Assembly: GCA_019509685.1 (NCBI GenBank)
Contig: JAEKLU010000225.1
Coordinates: forward strand, 1-12,389
Direction of reading: 5' to 3'
DNA length: 12,389 bases
DNA from: Mesorhizobium sp.
Lineage (GTDB): Bacteria; Pseudomonadota; Alphaproteobacteria; Rhizobiales; Rhizobiaceae
The position numbers and the translations under genes were made by a program. A model generated the notes under the pieces. It made no database searches, was not told where the DNA came from, and was given only the letters and a program-made list of their open reading frames with translations. How positions within the stretch are numbered: position 1 is the stretch's first letter; every line of letters starts with the position of its first letter. Below are positions 1-6,580 of this stretch, piece by piece.

Positions 1-652
1 GCGGATTGACTGTCAGTTCATCGGCGGAAGCGTTTTGCCTCAGAGCCTCGGCGAGACTTCCTCGATACGGCCAACGCCCTGCACAAACGCATCGGGGAAG
101 ATGACCCGTTCGCCTATCTCGCTCAAAGCCCGCCCCACCAGCACTCCCTGCGAGGCAAGATCGTCAGGCCACATGACGTGCACTCCGGCTATGTCCGGGC
201 ACGGCTCCTCGTCGCCCCAGGCTCATCGCCGCGAGTGTCCTCAAGGTCGCAATCCACTTTCATCATGTCGCGCACGGGTGATCGTCCGGGCGCTTCTCGA
301 CCGATAGCGGCCAGGTGCGAGCGTTGATGTCCGCAGGGATGCCGTAGGGCTCCGTGATCCCAGTCGGTGGATCAATCGTTGGCGTTGGGTTGGTATGGAT
401 CGCTCATCGTTTTCTGTAAACTCGTACGTCGGATCGATCGCATCTTCTTCGATGTGATTGTCCTGAATAATAACCGGATATATCTTCTGCGCTCTGTACC
501 TTTCGGGACCATGTCCGACGGGGAATTCACAAGAACAAAGGCCGCCACTTGCACAAATAATAACTTTAGGAGATGCTGATATAAGCGCTGGTGGGCCGGA
601 GTTGAACAGAAGCGGACGCTTGTGCGCACAATTTCAACAAGGGGGAACAATC
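1..652. other. Gene-free stretch with broken minus-strand reading frames
   Basis: I see no intact gene here. Two minus-strand stretches read like protein but are short and lie in different frames. Bases 266-403 are open for 46 codons and include the peptide EPYGIPADINARTWPL, ending in TGA at 263-265. Bases 43-222 are open for 60 codons and include HVMWPDDLASQGVLVGRALS, ending in TGA at 40-42. Neither has a start codon with a ribosome-binding site. They may be remnants of one decayed minus-strand gene with a frameshift near 225-265, but I do not recognise the family. Bases 410-652 are richer in A/T and look intergenic; no clean sigma-70 promoter with a 16-18 bp spacer was found in front of the gene at 653. 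Confidence 0.3.
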
Positions 653-868
653 ATGCAAAATCGAAAATCGCTGCAACTAGCGCTTTTGGCTTGTATATCG
701 CTCTTCGTCACCGACGCCGCTTTGGCGAAAGATGCTACCAAGACACCCTGCAGGGCGGATGCGGTGCGAGTGTGCCACATGGCCAATGAAATTAAGGCGC
801 AAGGCTGTCTTAAACAGCACCTCAGCGAAGTCACACCGGCTTGTAAGGCCTTTCTTACCAAGAAATGA
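653..868 (+). CDS. Small exported cysteine-rich protein (GLG1-type Cys-rich repeat)
   Basis: The product is 71 residues. Residues 1-25 look like a Sec signal peptide: basic N-terminus MQNRK, a hydrophobic core, and an ALA|KD cleavage site. The mature part has four cysteines (33, 41, 52, 64) in the pattern CRADAVRVC ... GCLKQHLSEVTPAC. This matches the C-x7-C-x10-C-x11-C layout, with a CLKxH element, of the GLG1 cysteine-rich repeat found in many small proteobacterial periplasmic proteins, which probably forms two disulfides. The function of such bacterial proteins is not established. I chose the ATG at 653 because it follows an AGGGGGAA ribosome-binding site at 639-646 and opens directly into the signal peptide; an upstream in-frame ATG at 602 has neither. 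The gene stands alone, with no operon partner. Confidence 0.8.
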   Translation: MQNRKSLQLALLACISLFVTDAALAKDATKTPCRADAVRVCHMANEIKAQGCLKQHLSEVTPACKAFLTKK

Positions 869-1253
869 AACTGCAGCCGCTGCCGGCTTTGCAGCAGCCG
901 GAATCCCTGCGTCTCAGGCGGCGGGTGGAATGTTCGCGCGCGAGGACTAGACGACGCCGGCTTTCCTGACGATCAAGAACCCACGCCGGACGAGGACAAT
1001 GCGGCTGGCGTTTGGATGGACGCCAACAGTGCCGCTATCGCTGCATCCTGTGCTGGCCGATCGATGCGGCACCAAGAAACTGTCTCTTCCTGGCATTGGT
1101 GGACGATGTCCGACAACATTCTCCCCGAACAGAAGAGACCCAAGCTGATCGTGGTTAGCTTAACCGCGGCAGACCCAGCCTGACTATGGGTGCCTTCACT
1201 GGGATTGGCCTCGCCAGCGGGTTTGGAGATGGCGGCGAGGCGATTTCATCGGA
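869..1253. other. Intergenic stretch, no supported gene
   Basis: There is no gene I would call. CCGGCT (883-888) and AGCCGG (896-901) form a 6-bp stem with a 7-base loop just after the cysteine-rich gene. It could be a weak transcript end, but no T-run follows. The frame in phase with that upstream gene stays open beyond its TGA to a TGA at 1181-1183. It lacks a good start and a ribosome-binding site, and its product resembles nothing I know, so I treat it as chance. Confidence 0.4.
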
Positions 1254-1439
1254 ATGATCGCCACGCTTGTGACAGCCAGCCTTGCGGCTTGGTTGCTGCT
1301 CATCTGCTCGCCGCGCGCGGATTATGCAGAATGTGGCACGGAAGCTGCGGCAGCTGGCACCAGGAACCTTTGTGGGAAGCGTCCGTTGATTTGCCTGCGG
1401 GGCAGTAAAGACTGCTGGGACGATTGCCTTGGACGCTAA
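1254..1439 (+). CDS. Doubtful small cysteine-rich exported peptide
   Basis: A 61-residue frame starts at ATG 1254. Residues 1-18 are hydrophobic (ATLVTASLAAWLLLIC) and could act as a signal or membrane anchor. The rest holds five further cysteines at 27, 40, 47, 54 and 58, with two charged stretches. Against it being a gene: there is no good Shine-Dalgarno at proper spacing (a GCGAGG lies about 13 bases upstream), its third-position G/C bias is weaker than in the neighbours, and a good match to an EcfG-type promoter lies inside it at 1363-1387. Its end overlaps the likely TTG start of the efflux adaptor by 11 bp. I do not recognise a family. It may be coding by chance only. Confidence 0.25.
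   Translation: MIATLVTASLAAWLLLICSPRADYAECGTEAAAAGTRNLCGKRPLICLRGSKDCWDDCLGR
1363..1387 (+). promoter_or_regulatory. EcfG-type (general stress response) promoter
   Basis: GGAAC at 1363-1367 and CGTT at 1384-1387 are separated by exactly 16 bases. This is a full match to GGAAC-N16/17-CGTT, the consensus for the alphaproteobacterial general-stress sigma factor EcfG. The expected transcription start, about 6-8 bases after CGTT, would leave a leader of about 35 bases before the TTG at 1429, the likely start of the efflux adaptor gene. I found no other full match in the window. That the operon belongs to the stress regulon is inference from this one site. Confidence 0.55.
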
Positions 1440-1593
1440 ATCCGACAAACCGGAACGCAAGATCGAATCCGACGAGCATGAGCGCGGGGCACCCGAACGG
1501 GCGCCCGATAGCGGTGAGCGGCCGGATCAGAGCGCTGACGCTGACGAAAAAGGTGCCGGCGAAAGCAGACTTGGTATCGTCAGGCGCCACCCA
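1429..1593 (+). other. Out-of-frame 5' end of the EmrA-like adaptor gene
   Basis: From TTG 1429 this frame encodes a charged, disordered N-terminus (MDAKSDKPERKIESDEHERG, then further acidic and basic residues) ending in GIVRRHP. Such a tail is usual before the single membrane anchor of EmrA-type adaptors. At the CCC run 1590-1592 the expected continuation, RRHP-IATGAVAVV and then the anchor, switches to the frame of the downstream gene: adding one base to this run joins the two frames without a gap. As written, the frame runs on out of phase to a stop at 1711-1713 with unrelated sequence. No ATG is available in this frame after the stop at 1387-1389. TTG 1429 has only a weak CTGGGA upstream, but sits well relative to the promoter at 1363-1387. 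Confidence 0.6.
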
Positions 1594-1616
1594 TCGCCAC
1601 CGGTGCCGTCGCTGTC

Positions 1617-2591
1617 GTGCTTTTGGCCGCCATCGCCGGCGGCGTGGTCTGGTGGCTCGATGCGCGCCAGTATGAATCGACCGACGATGCCTTCATCGAC
1701 GCGCGCACGGTAACGGTGGGCGCCGAAATTTCCGGCCGCATCACCGACGTCGCCGTCACCGATAACCAGCCTGTAGAGGCGGGCGCTGTCCTGCTTCGCA
1801 TCGATGACAGCGACTACCAGGCTTCGCTGAAACAGGCAGAGGCCGGCGTGGCGGTGGCGCAGGCCGGGATCGCCAACGTCCAGGCGCAGACCGAGGCGCA
1901 GAATGCCAAGATCGATGCCGCGCAGAAGCAGGTCGCGCAGGCGCAGGCCGCGCTCGAATTCGCCAGAACCGAGGACCAGCGCAACCGCGAGCTGCTGGCC
2001 AAGGGCACAGCGACACAGCAGCAGGCCGATCAGGCCGCATCGACCTTGCGCCAGGACCAGGCCGCCCTCGACACCGCCTCGGCCAATGTCGAGGCGGCAA
2101 AAAGCCAGCTCACCGTGTTGGCGGCGCAGACAAAAAGCGCTCGAGCGCAATTGCAACAGGCGCAGGCCACCGATGATCAGGCGAAGACAACGCTTACGCG
2201 CACCACCCTCGTGGCTCCGGTTGCAGGGCATGCGACCAGTATCAGCGCAGCCAAAGGCACCTATGCGCAGCCCGGCCAGGTCCTGATGATGTTCGTGCCC
2301 AAGGATGTCTGGGTGAGTGCGAACTTCAAGGAGACGCAGCTGGACCTGATGCGGCCTGGACAGCCGGTCGACATCACCATCGACGCCTATCCCGAAAAGA
2401 CCTTCCACGGCCATATCGACAGCGTTCAGGCCGGCAGCGGCACCGCCTTCAGCCTGCTTCCGGCCGAGAACGCCACCGGCAATTTCGTCAAGGTGGTGCA
2501 GCGCGTGCCGGTGAAAATCGTGTTCGACCCGCCGCCCGATGTCTATCTCGGCCCCGGCATGTCGGTGGTGCCGACGGTCAAGGTAAGATGA
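1617..2591 (+). CDS. HlyD-family efflux adaptor, EmrA-like (5' end frameshifted)
   Basis: This is a periplasmic adaptor (membrane fusion protein) that would link the permease encoded next to an outer-membrane channel and help export drugs or other amphipathic compounds. The 324 residues from GTG 1617 show a hydrophobic anchor remnant (1-14), STDDAFIDARTVTVGAEISG leading into the first lipoyl-like half (about 20-65), a long Gln/Ala-rich coiled-coil hairpin (about 70-195), the second lipoyl half TLVAPVAGHATSI (about 198-210), and a beta-barrel region with GTAFSLLPAENATGNFVKV, typical of EmrA. The GTG has no ribosome-binding site and leaves an anchor of only about 14 residues instead of about 22. 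The true gene very likely began at 1429, with one base missing at 1590-1592. The last four bases overlap the permease start (ATGA). No TolC-like gene is present in the window. Confidence 0.85.
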   Translation: MLLAAIAGGVVWWLDARQYESTDDAFIDARTVTVGAEISGRITDVAVTDNQPVEAGAVLLRIDDSDYQASLKQAEAGVAVAQAGIANVQAQTEAQNAKIDAAQKQVAQAQAALEFARTEDQRNRELLAKGTATQQQADQAASTLRQDQAALDTASANVEAAKSQLTVLAAQTKSARAQLQQAQATDDQAKTTLTRTTLVAPVAGHATSISAAKGTYAQPGQVLMMFVPKDVWVSANFKETQLDLMRPGQPVDITIDAYPEKTFHGHIDSVQAGSGTAFSLLPAENATGNFVKVVQRVPVKIVFDPPPDVYLGPGMSVVPTVKVR

Positions 2592-4207
2592 GCGATGCCG
2601 CAGCAACCCGGGGTAACGAAAGCCGGTCGGCGGCCGGCGACCGCAATCCCTGGCTCATCGCGATCGTCGTCTCCATCGCTACCTTCATGCTGGTGCTCGA
2701 CACCTCGATCGCCAATGTCGCATTGCGCAATATCGCGGGCAGCCTGGCGGCGGGGATGGACGAAAGCACCTGGGTGATAACCACCTATCTCGTCGCCAAC
2801 TCCATCATCATCCCGGTCAGCGGCTGGCTGACCGGCGTCATCGGCCGCAAGCGCTATTACATGATCTGCGTGGCGACCTTCACGCTGGCGTCGTTGTTGT
2901 GCGGCCTGGCGCCCAACCTTCCGACGCTGATCGCCTTCCGCATTCTGCAAGGGCTCGGCGGTGGCGGCATGGCGCCGAGCGAGCAATCGATCCTGGCCGA
3001 CACGTTTCCGCCCGAGAAGCGTTCCCAGGCCTTCGCGCTTTATGGCATCGCCGTCATCGTCGCGCCGACCGTCGGGCCTACTCTCGGCGGCTGGCTCACC
3101 GACAATTTCTCCTGGCATTGGATCTTCTTCATCAACGTGCCGTTCGGCATCCTGTCGCTGACGCTTGTGCAGTGGCTGGTGGTCGAGCCCGAGATCCTCG
3201 AACGCGAACGCCGGGAGCGGTTGCGCAGAGGCCTGAAGGTCGACTGGATCGGCTTCATCCTGGTGGCGCTGGCGCTCGGCTGTCTCGAGGTCTTTCTCGA
3301 CGAAGGCCAGCGCAATGACTGGTTCTCGTCGACCTTCATCATCACCTTCGCCGTGATCTCGGCTGTATCCTTCCTCCTGCTGGTTCCCTGGGAATGGACC
3401 CGGCGCGAACCGATTGTCGACATCAGGCTGCTCTTCACGCGGCAGTTCGGCATGTCGTTTGTCGTCATGATGGCCGTCGGCGCGGTTCTGTTCAGCACCA
3501 CACAATTGCTGCCGCAGTTGCAGCAGACGACCTTCGCCTACACGGCCACGCTGTCCGGCCTGTCGATGATGCCCGGCGGCATCGCCATGTTGTTGTTGAT
3601 GCCGGTCTCGGGCTTCGCGGGCGGCGTGGTTCAGCCGCGTTATCTCATCATGATGGGCATGTCGGTCGTTGCGGTTGCGCTATGGCACATGACATCGCTG
3701 ACGCCCGACGCAAGCTTCGGCTTCTTTGCCTATGCCCGCGTCTTCCTGATGATCGGCCTGCCGTTCCTGTTTATTCCGATTTCAACCGCTGCCTATGTCG
3801 GCCTGCCGCCGCAAAAGACCGACCAGGCCTCATCGCTGATCAATGTCGCCCGCAATATCGGCGGCAGCATCGGCGTGTCGTTGTCCAACACCGTCATCGC
3901 CCAGAACGCCCAGCTCCACCAATCGGTGCTGGTCGGCCATACCGCGCAATCGAGCCAAGTCTATCAACAGACGCTTCGCCAGGTGACCGACCATTTCGTC
4001 GCCGAAGGTTCGCCGCTGGTGCAAGCACGCCAGCAGGCCGTTGGCTGGATCGGTGAAGAGATCGGCAGACAGGCTTCGTTGCTCGCCTATGTCGATGTCT
4101 TCTTTTACTGCGCAATAGCGACAGCGCTGCTCGTGCCATTGGCCCTGTTGCTTCGGTCGCCTAGGCCTGGGCCAGCCAAGCAGCAAGACAGCCCTGCTGT
4201 CGGATAG
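2588..4207 (+). CDS. DHA2-family MFS multidrug efflux permease (EmrB/QacA type)
   Basis: This inner-membrane proton-driven exporter is expected to have 14 transmembrane helices. The 539 residues fit the family length. Visible motifs: LDTSIANVALRNI in helix 1 (37-49), GWLTGVIGRKRYY as motif A (79-91), RILQGLGGG as motif B (118-126), GPTLGGWL as the antiporter motif C (163-170), and WHWIFFINVPFG (176-187), a hallmark of EmrB-like permeases. The ATG overlaps the stop of the adaptor gene as ATGA, so the two are translationally coupled and form one efflux pump. Substrates cannot be read from sequence. The gene ends 6 bp before the stop of the convergent gene at 4214, with no clear terminator in the gap. 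Confidence 0.93.
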   Translation: MSDAAATRGNESRSAAGDRNPWLIAIVVSIATFMLVLDTSIANVALRNIAGSLAAGMDESTWVITTYLVANSIIIPVSGWLTGVIGRKRYYMICVATFTLASLLCGLAPNLPTLIAFRILQGLGGGGMAPSEQSILADTFPPEKRSQAFALYGIAVIVAPTVGPTLGGWLTDNFSWHWIFFINVPFGILSLTLVQWLVVEPEILERERRERLRRGLKVDWIGFILVALALGCLEVFLDEGQRNDWFSSTFIITFAVISAVSFLLLVPWEWTRREPIVDIRLLFTRQFGMSFVVMMAVGAVLFSTTQLLPQLQQTTFAYTATLSGLSMMPGGIAMLLLMPVSGFAGGVVQPRYLIMMGMSVVAVALWHMTSLTPDASFGFFAYARVFLMIGLPFLFIPISTAAYVGLPPQKTDQASSLINVARNIGGSIGVSLSNTVIAQNAQLHQSVLVGHTAQSSQVYQQTLRQVTDHFVAEGSPLVQARQQAVGWIGEEIGRQASLLAYVDVFFYCAIATALLVPLALLLRSPRPGPAKQQDSPAVG

Positions 4208-4213
4208 GGCCGC

Positions 4214-4447
4214 TTAAAAGCCGAATTGCTGCTCGCGCAAAGCGTCTTCGTATTCCTTCTTCGCTTCCAGCACCTTGCCGCGAATTTCGTCTTCCTTGAA
4301 ATGCGCCGCTTCCCACTTGTCGATCTCGGCCAGCGAGTGATTGACGGAGGCGAGGTTCTCTTCCTCCCGGATCGCCGCTATCCGGTCCTCCACCGCGGCC
4401 TTGTAGGCGCCCTGGAGCTGGTCGAGATTTGACGTGTCGGCTGGCAT
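4214..4447 (-). CDS. Small charged helical protein of unknown function
   Basis: The product is 77 residues, strongly charged and almost wholly helical in character. It starts MPADTSNLDQLQGAYKAAVE, continues through DRIAAIREEENLASVNHSLA, and ends DALREQQFGF. It has no cysteines, signal peptide or membrane segment, so it should be cytoplasmic; Ala/Glu/Lys heptads suggest a short coiled coil. I chose the ATG with A at 4447 because GGAG lies six bases upstream of it. An in-frame ATG 12 bases further upstream and another at 4495 lack such a site. The gene is convergent with the efflux permease and divergent from the PsiF-like gene. I do not recognise a named family. Confidence 0.7.
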   Translation of the reverse strand: MPADTSNLDQLQGAYKAAVEDRIAAIREEENLASVNHSLAEIDKWEAAHFKEDEIRGKVLEAKKEYEDALREQQFGF

Positions 4448-4610
4448 GGCAAACTCCATCGTTGACGCTGCTTTGTAGGTCAGCGCGATGAACAAACGAA
4501 GACAGCTGGCAAGGCCCTGATCTGCGAGCCCGGATCGGTTGTGCAGGTAACGACAAAGTGTCCGCGCCGGCGCGGCCTGGCATGATGGAACTTCAGTCCG
4601 GTGTTAGCTT

Positions 4611-4622
4611 CCCCCCGGGGGG
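4611..4622. repeat. Perfect 12-bp palindrome CCCCCCGGGGGG
   Basis: A six-C run is followed directly by a six-G run, 20 bases upstream of the PsiF-like start codon and 10 bases before its GGAGG. It lies in the untranslated leader or promoter region. With no loop it cannot fold tightly as an RNA hairpin except by opening its centre. It might be a protein site or simply a slippage-prone tract. No function is assigned. Confidence 0.4.
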
Positions 4623-4642
4623 TTCGAACAACGGAGGTCGCA

Positions 4643-4915
4643 ATGAAAGCCGCAGCATGTCTTCTTGCCTCTTTCGCCCTCGCGGGATTTGTCACCACCG
4701 GAGCTCTCGCGGCGACGGCGACCGCAACGACAACCCCCTCCGCGACAACCACTGCGGCGCCAACCACGAAGAAGCCTAAAACCGCCATGACGCCCGAAAA
4801 GACCGCGATCTCGAAACAATGCTCGACGCTGGCGGACCAAAAAAATCTTCACGGCAAGGATCGAGAGAAGTTCCGCTCGGCTTGCAAAAAGAACGGCGGC
4901 AAGGCCCCTAGCTGA
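4643..4915 (+). CDS. PsiF-like small exported protein
   Basis: The product is 90 residues. Residues 1-23 form a Sec signal peptide (MKAAACLLASFALAGFVTTG, then ALA as the cleavage site). Residues 24-46 are a Thr/Ala-rich low-complexity linker. Residues 56-85 match the PsiF repeat: ISKQC ... LADQKNLHGKDREKFRSAC ... KNGG, with the two cysteines (60, 81) and the 'L-x-G-x-x-R-x-x-F-x-S-x-C' core. PsiF in enteric bacteria is induced by phosphate starvation, but its biochemical role is unknown, and I saw no convincing PHO box upstream here. The start at 4643 follows GGAGG at 4633-4637; the upstream in-frame start at 4601 would place 14 residues before the signal peptide. Confidence 0.82.
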   Translation: MKAAACLLASFALAGFVTTGALAATATATTTPSATTTAAPTTKKPKTAMTPEKTAISKQCSTLADQKNLHGKDREKFRSACKKNGGKAPS

Positions 4916-4955
4916 TCCGCAATCGCGCTGGATCGCCTCTTGGTATGATTCCCTG

Positions 4956-4974
4956 ATCGCCGGCGCTCGGCGAT
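4956..4974. other. Perfect 7-bp hairpin
   Basis: ATCGCCG (4956-4962), loop GCGCT, then CGGCGAT (4968-4974). It lies 40 bases after the PsiF-like gene and 40 bases before the terminator-like hairpin at 5015-5034. No T-run follows it. It may be part of the 3' untranslated region or of a small RNA ending at the next hairpin. Confidence 0.35.
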
Positions 4975-5014
4975 ACAGCGCGTCGGCCAGCCGAGGCGAC
5001 AATGCAAATGCTGA

Positions 5015-5044
5015 GGCCCCGGCATGTCGGGGCCCTTCTCTTCC
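5015..5044 (+). terminator. Probable intrinsic terminator after the PsiF-like gene
   Basis: GGCCCCG (5015-5021), loop GCATGT, then CGGGGCC (5028-5034) form a perfect 7-bp GC stem followed by the pyrimidine tract CTTCTCTTCC rather than a pure T-run. GC-rich stems with imperfect T-tracts are usual for intrinsic terminators in high-GC alphaproteobacteria. It lies about 100 bases after the PsiF-like stop and about 100 before the cupin gene, so it would separate their transcripts. Confidence 0.5.
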
Positions 5045-5145
5045 GGGCAAGGCTTTGGCGGTAACACCAGAAAATCAGCGCGTTGCAAAAGGATGGTTGC
5101 GCATCGATTTGCGTCAGGCGATGGTCCGGCAAACTGGAGGGACCC

Positions 5146-5577
5146 ATGCGAAACATCTCGGCATCGATGCTGCTGCTGGTAGCCAGCGTTTATGCGACAG
5201 CGGCCAATGCGCTGGACAGCAGCAACACACCGGTCGTCGTCACTCCACTGGCATCGAAGACGACGACCGCCTCCGGCCAGCCGATCACGCTGCCGCAGAA
5301 GAATGTCGAGGTTCAGGTTTCGTCCTACCAGATCGCGCCCGGCGCAACCTTGCCGGTGCACAAGCACCCGTTCCCGCGTTACGCCTATGTCGAACAAGGC
5401 ACGCTCAGGGTCACCAATGTCGAGACCGGCGCCAGCAACACCTACAAATCAGGCGACTTCATCATCGAGATGATCGGCCAATGGCACCAGGCTACCAACA
5501 TCGGCGCCGATCCGGTAAAGCTTTTGGTGATCGACCAGGTCGAACAAGGCGCCAAGAACACCATTCTGAAGCAATGA
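5146..5577 (+). CDS. Exported cupin-domain protein
   Basis: The product is 143 residues. The N-terminus MRNISASMLLLVASVYATAA followed by NALDSS reads as a Sec signal peptide cut near residue 23. The rest is a single cupin_2 beta-barrel. Motif 1 is PVHKHPFPRYAYVEQGTLRV, with two metal-ligand-type histidines, a glutamate and the glycine turn. Motif 2 is GDFIIEMIGQWHQATN, with the second-motif histidine. The enzyme activity or ligand is unknown; such periplasmic single-domain cupins are usually annotated only by fold. The ATG at 5146 follows GGAGG at 5136-5140; an in-frame upstream start at 5083 would put non-signal sequence in front. It is convergent with the AhpD-like gene, with a hairpin in the gap. 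Confidence 0.85.
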   Translation: MRNISASMLLLVASVYATAANALDSSNTPVVVTPLASKTTTASGQPITLPQKNVEVQVSSYQIAPGATLPVHKHPFPRYAYVEQGTLRVTNVETGASNTYKSGDFIIEMIGQWHQATNIGADPVKLLVIDQVEQGAKNTILKQ

Positions 5578-5589
5578 TAGCCGGCAAAC

Positions 5590-5625
5590 AATTGTCAGCC
5601 GCCTGGAGGCAGACGGCCGACAATT
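5590..5625. terminator. Hairpin between convergent genes, probable bidirectional terminator
   Basis: AATTGTCAGCCG (5590-5601) pairs with CGGCCGACAATT (5614-5625) except at one position, around a 12-base loop. It starts 12 bases after the cupin stop and ends 3 bases before the AhpD-like stop, which reads from the other strand. Its position suits a shared terminator. It lacks a clear T-run on either side, so this could instead be an mRNA 3'-end stabiliser. Confidence 0.45.
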
Positions 5626-5628
5626 CGT

Positions 5629-6084
5629 TCAGCCCCATGCGCCCACCGGCTGGCGGGTGGTGGCGTTCAGGCGGTTGAAGGCGTTGATCAGCGCGATCTG
5701 GATCACCAGCGCGGCGAGCGCCTTGTCGTCATAGTGGCGGGCGGCCTCGTCCCAGACATCGTCCGGCACAGCATCCGAACGATCGGCCAGGCGCGTCGCG
5801 GCTTCCGTCAGCGCGAGCGCCGCGCGCTCGGGCGCGGTGAAGTATGGCGTCTCGCGCCAGGCCGCCACCGCGAAGATCCGCTCGTCTTTCTCGCCGGCTT
5901 TCTTCAACTCCCGCGCATGCATGTCGACGCAAACACTGCAGGCGTTGATCTGGCTGGCGCGCAGATGGATGAGCTTGCGCGTGACATAGGGCACCTCGCC
6001 GGCCTCGGTCGACTTGTCCAGCGCCAGCAGCGCTTGCAGCGCGCCCGGCATCAGCATCACCGGGTTCTTCAATCTTGCTTCCAT
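5629..6084 (-). CDS. Carboxymuconolactone decarboxylase-family (AhpD-like) protein
   Basis: The product is 151 residues of the all-helical AhpD/CMD fold. The redox motif is CSVCVDMH (Cys49, Cys52, His56), the CxxC-x3-H pattern of AhpD-type alkylhydroperoxidase proteins. It is preceded by KLIHLRASQINAC and followed by WRETPYFTAPERAALALTEA, which is typical of the family. A role in peroxide or other thiol-based detoxification is inferred from the motif; the physiological partner is unknown. The start at 6084 follows AAAAGGAGA on the minus strand. It lies 24 bases downstream of the SRPBCC gene on the same strand and is probably co-transcribed with it from the promoter near 6627. Confidence 0.9.
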   Translation of the reverse strand: MEARLKNPVMLMPGALQALLALDKSTEAGEVPYVTRKLIHLRASQINACSVCVDMHARELKKAGEKDERIFAVAAWRETPYFTAPERAALALTEAATRLADRSDAVPDDVWDEAARHYDDKALAALVIQIALINAFNRLNATTRQPVGAWG

Positions 6085-6108
6085 GGTCCGTCTCCTTTTG
6101 GTCCGGTG

Positions 6109-6537
6109 TCAGCCTTGCCCTGCGGCCACTTGCTCGAGATGCTCGAGTATGCGCGGCCATCCATTGCCCATTCCGATATACCCAGGCTCGTCGACGGGCC
6201 GGAATCCCGACTGCTCCATCCGCACCCGGGTCGCAGCGCCTTCGGGCGTAAGTGACCATGTGACCACGGTTTTCAGCCCGCTGTCAGATTCGCTCCCATC
6301 CCCCCAGCTGTAGGCCAGCAGGCGGGGGGCCTCGACCTTCAAGACGACGCAGTTTGTCACGCCGGACCAGCCAGGCACCGGAGCCGCCCGGAAGCTGAAG
6401 CGGTGCCCGACCTGCGCCGCAAAATCATTGCGCATGAGCCACTCAGCGACCAGCTCCGGCACGGTCAGCGCCCGCCATATCTTTTCCGCCGGATGCGGTA
6501 TTAGCCGTTCGACGACGATTGATTTGGTTTGCGTCAT
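6109..6537 (-). CDS. SRPBCC/AHSA1-domain protein
   Basis: The product is 142 residues covering one START-like fold of the AHSA1 (activator of Hsp90 ATPase homologue) type. The opening IVVERLIPHPAEKIWRALTV, the segment ELVAEWLMRNDF, a middle strand RLLAYSWGDG and a C-terminal helix NGWPRILEHLEQV are the usual family landmarks. The domain binds hydrophobic ligands in a cavity; the ligand here is unknown. The start at 6537 has GAGGAG on the minus strand seven bases upstream. In many bacteria such genes lie beside an SdpR/ArsR-type repressor gene; none is present here, although operator-like repeats are. It is the first gene of a unit with the AhpD-like gene. Confidence 0.88.
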   Translation of the reverse strand: MTQTKSIVVERLIPHPAEKIWRALTVPELVAEWLMRNDFAAQVGHRFSFRAAPVPGWSGVTNCVVLKVEAPRLLAYSWGDGSESDSGLKTVVTWSLTPEGAATRVRMEQSGFRPVDEPGYIGMGNGWPRILEHLEQVAAGQG

Positions 6538-6580
6538 GGCTTGCTCCTCTTGTCGCGACCGCGCTCTGGCGCGCCATCGA

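Noticed and set aside
372..650. Minus-strand 92-codon frame upstream of the cysteine-rich gene
   Set aside because: It has no ribosome-binding site, no recognisable motif, and it runs across the A/T-rich leader of the gene at 653.
866..1183. Stop-codon readthrough extension of the cysteine-rich gene
   Set aside because: The frame after TGA 866-868 stays open to 1183, but there is no readthrough context and no selenocysteine hairpin evidence, and the encoded peptide resembles nothing known.
1527..2606. Long minus-strand open frame (359 codons) opposite the adaptor gene
   Set aside because: It is antisense to a clear HlyD-family protein, is rich in His/Arg/Gly as expected for the reverse of a G/C-biased gene, and matches no family.
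2543..3505. Minus-strand open frame (320 codons) opposite the MFS permease
   Set aside because: Charged low-complexity product antisense to a well-supported 14-helix permease; a typical high-GC shadow.
4587..4610. Second EcfG promoter upstream of the PsiF-like gene
   Set aside because: GGAAC is present at 4587-4591, but no CGTT follows at 16 or 17 bases.
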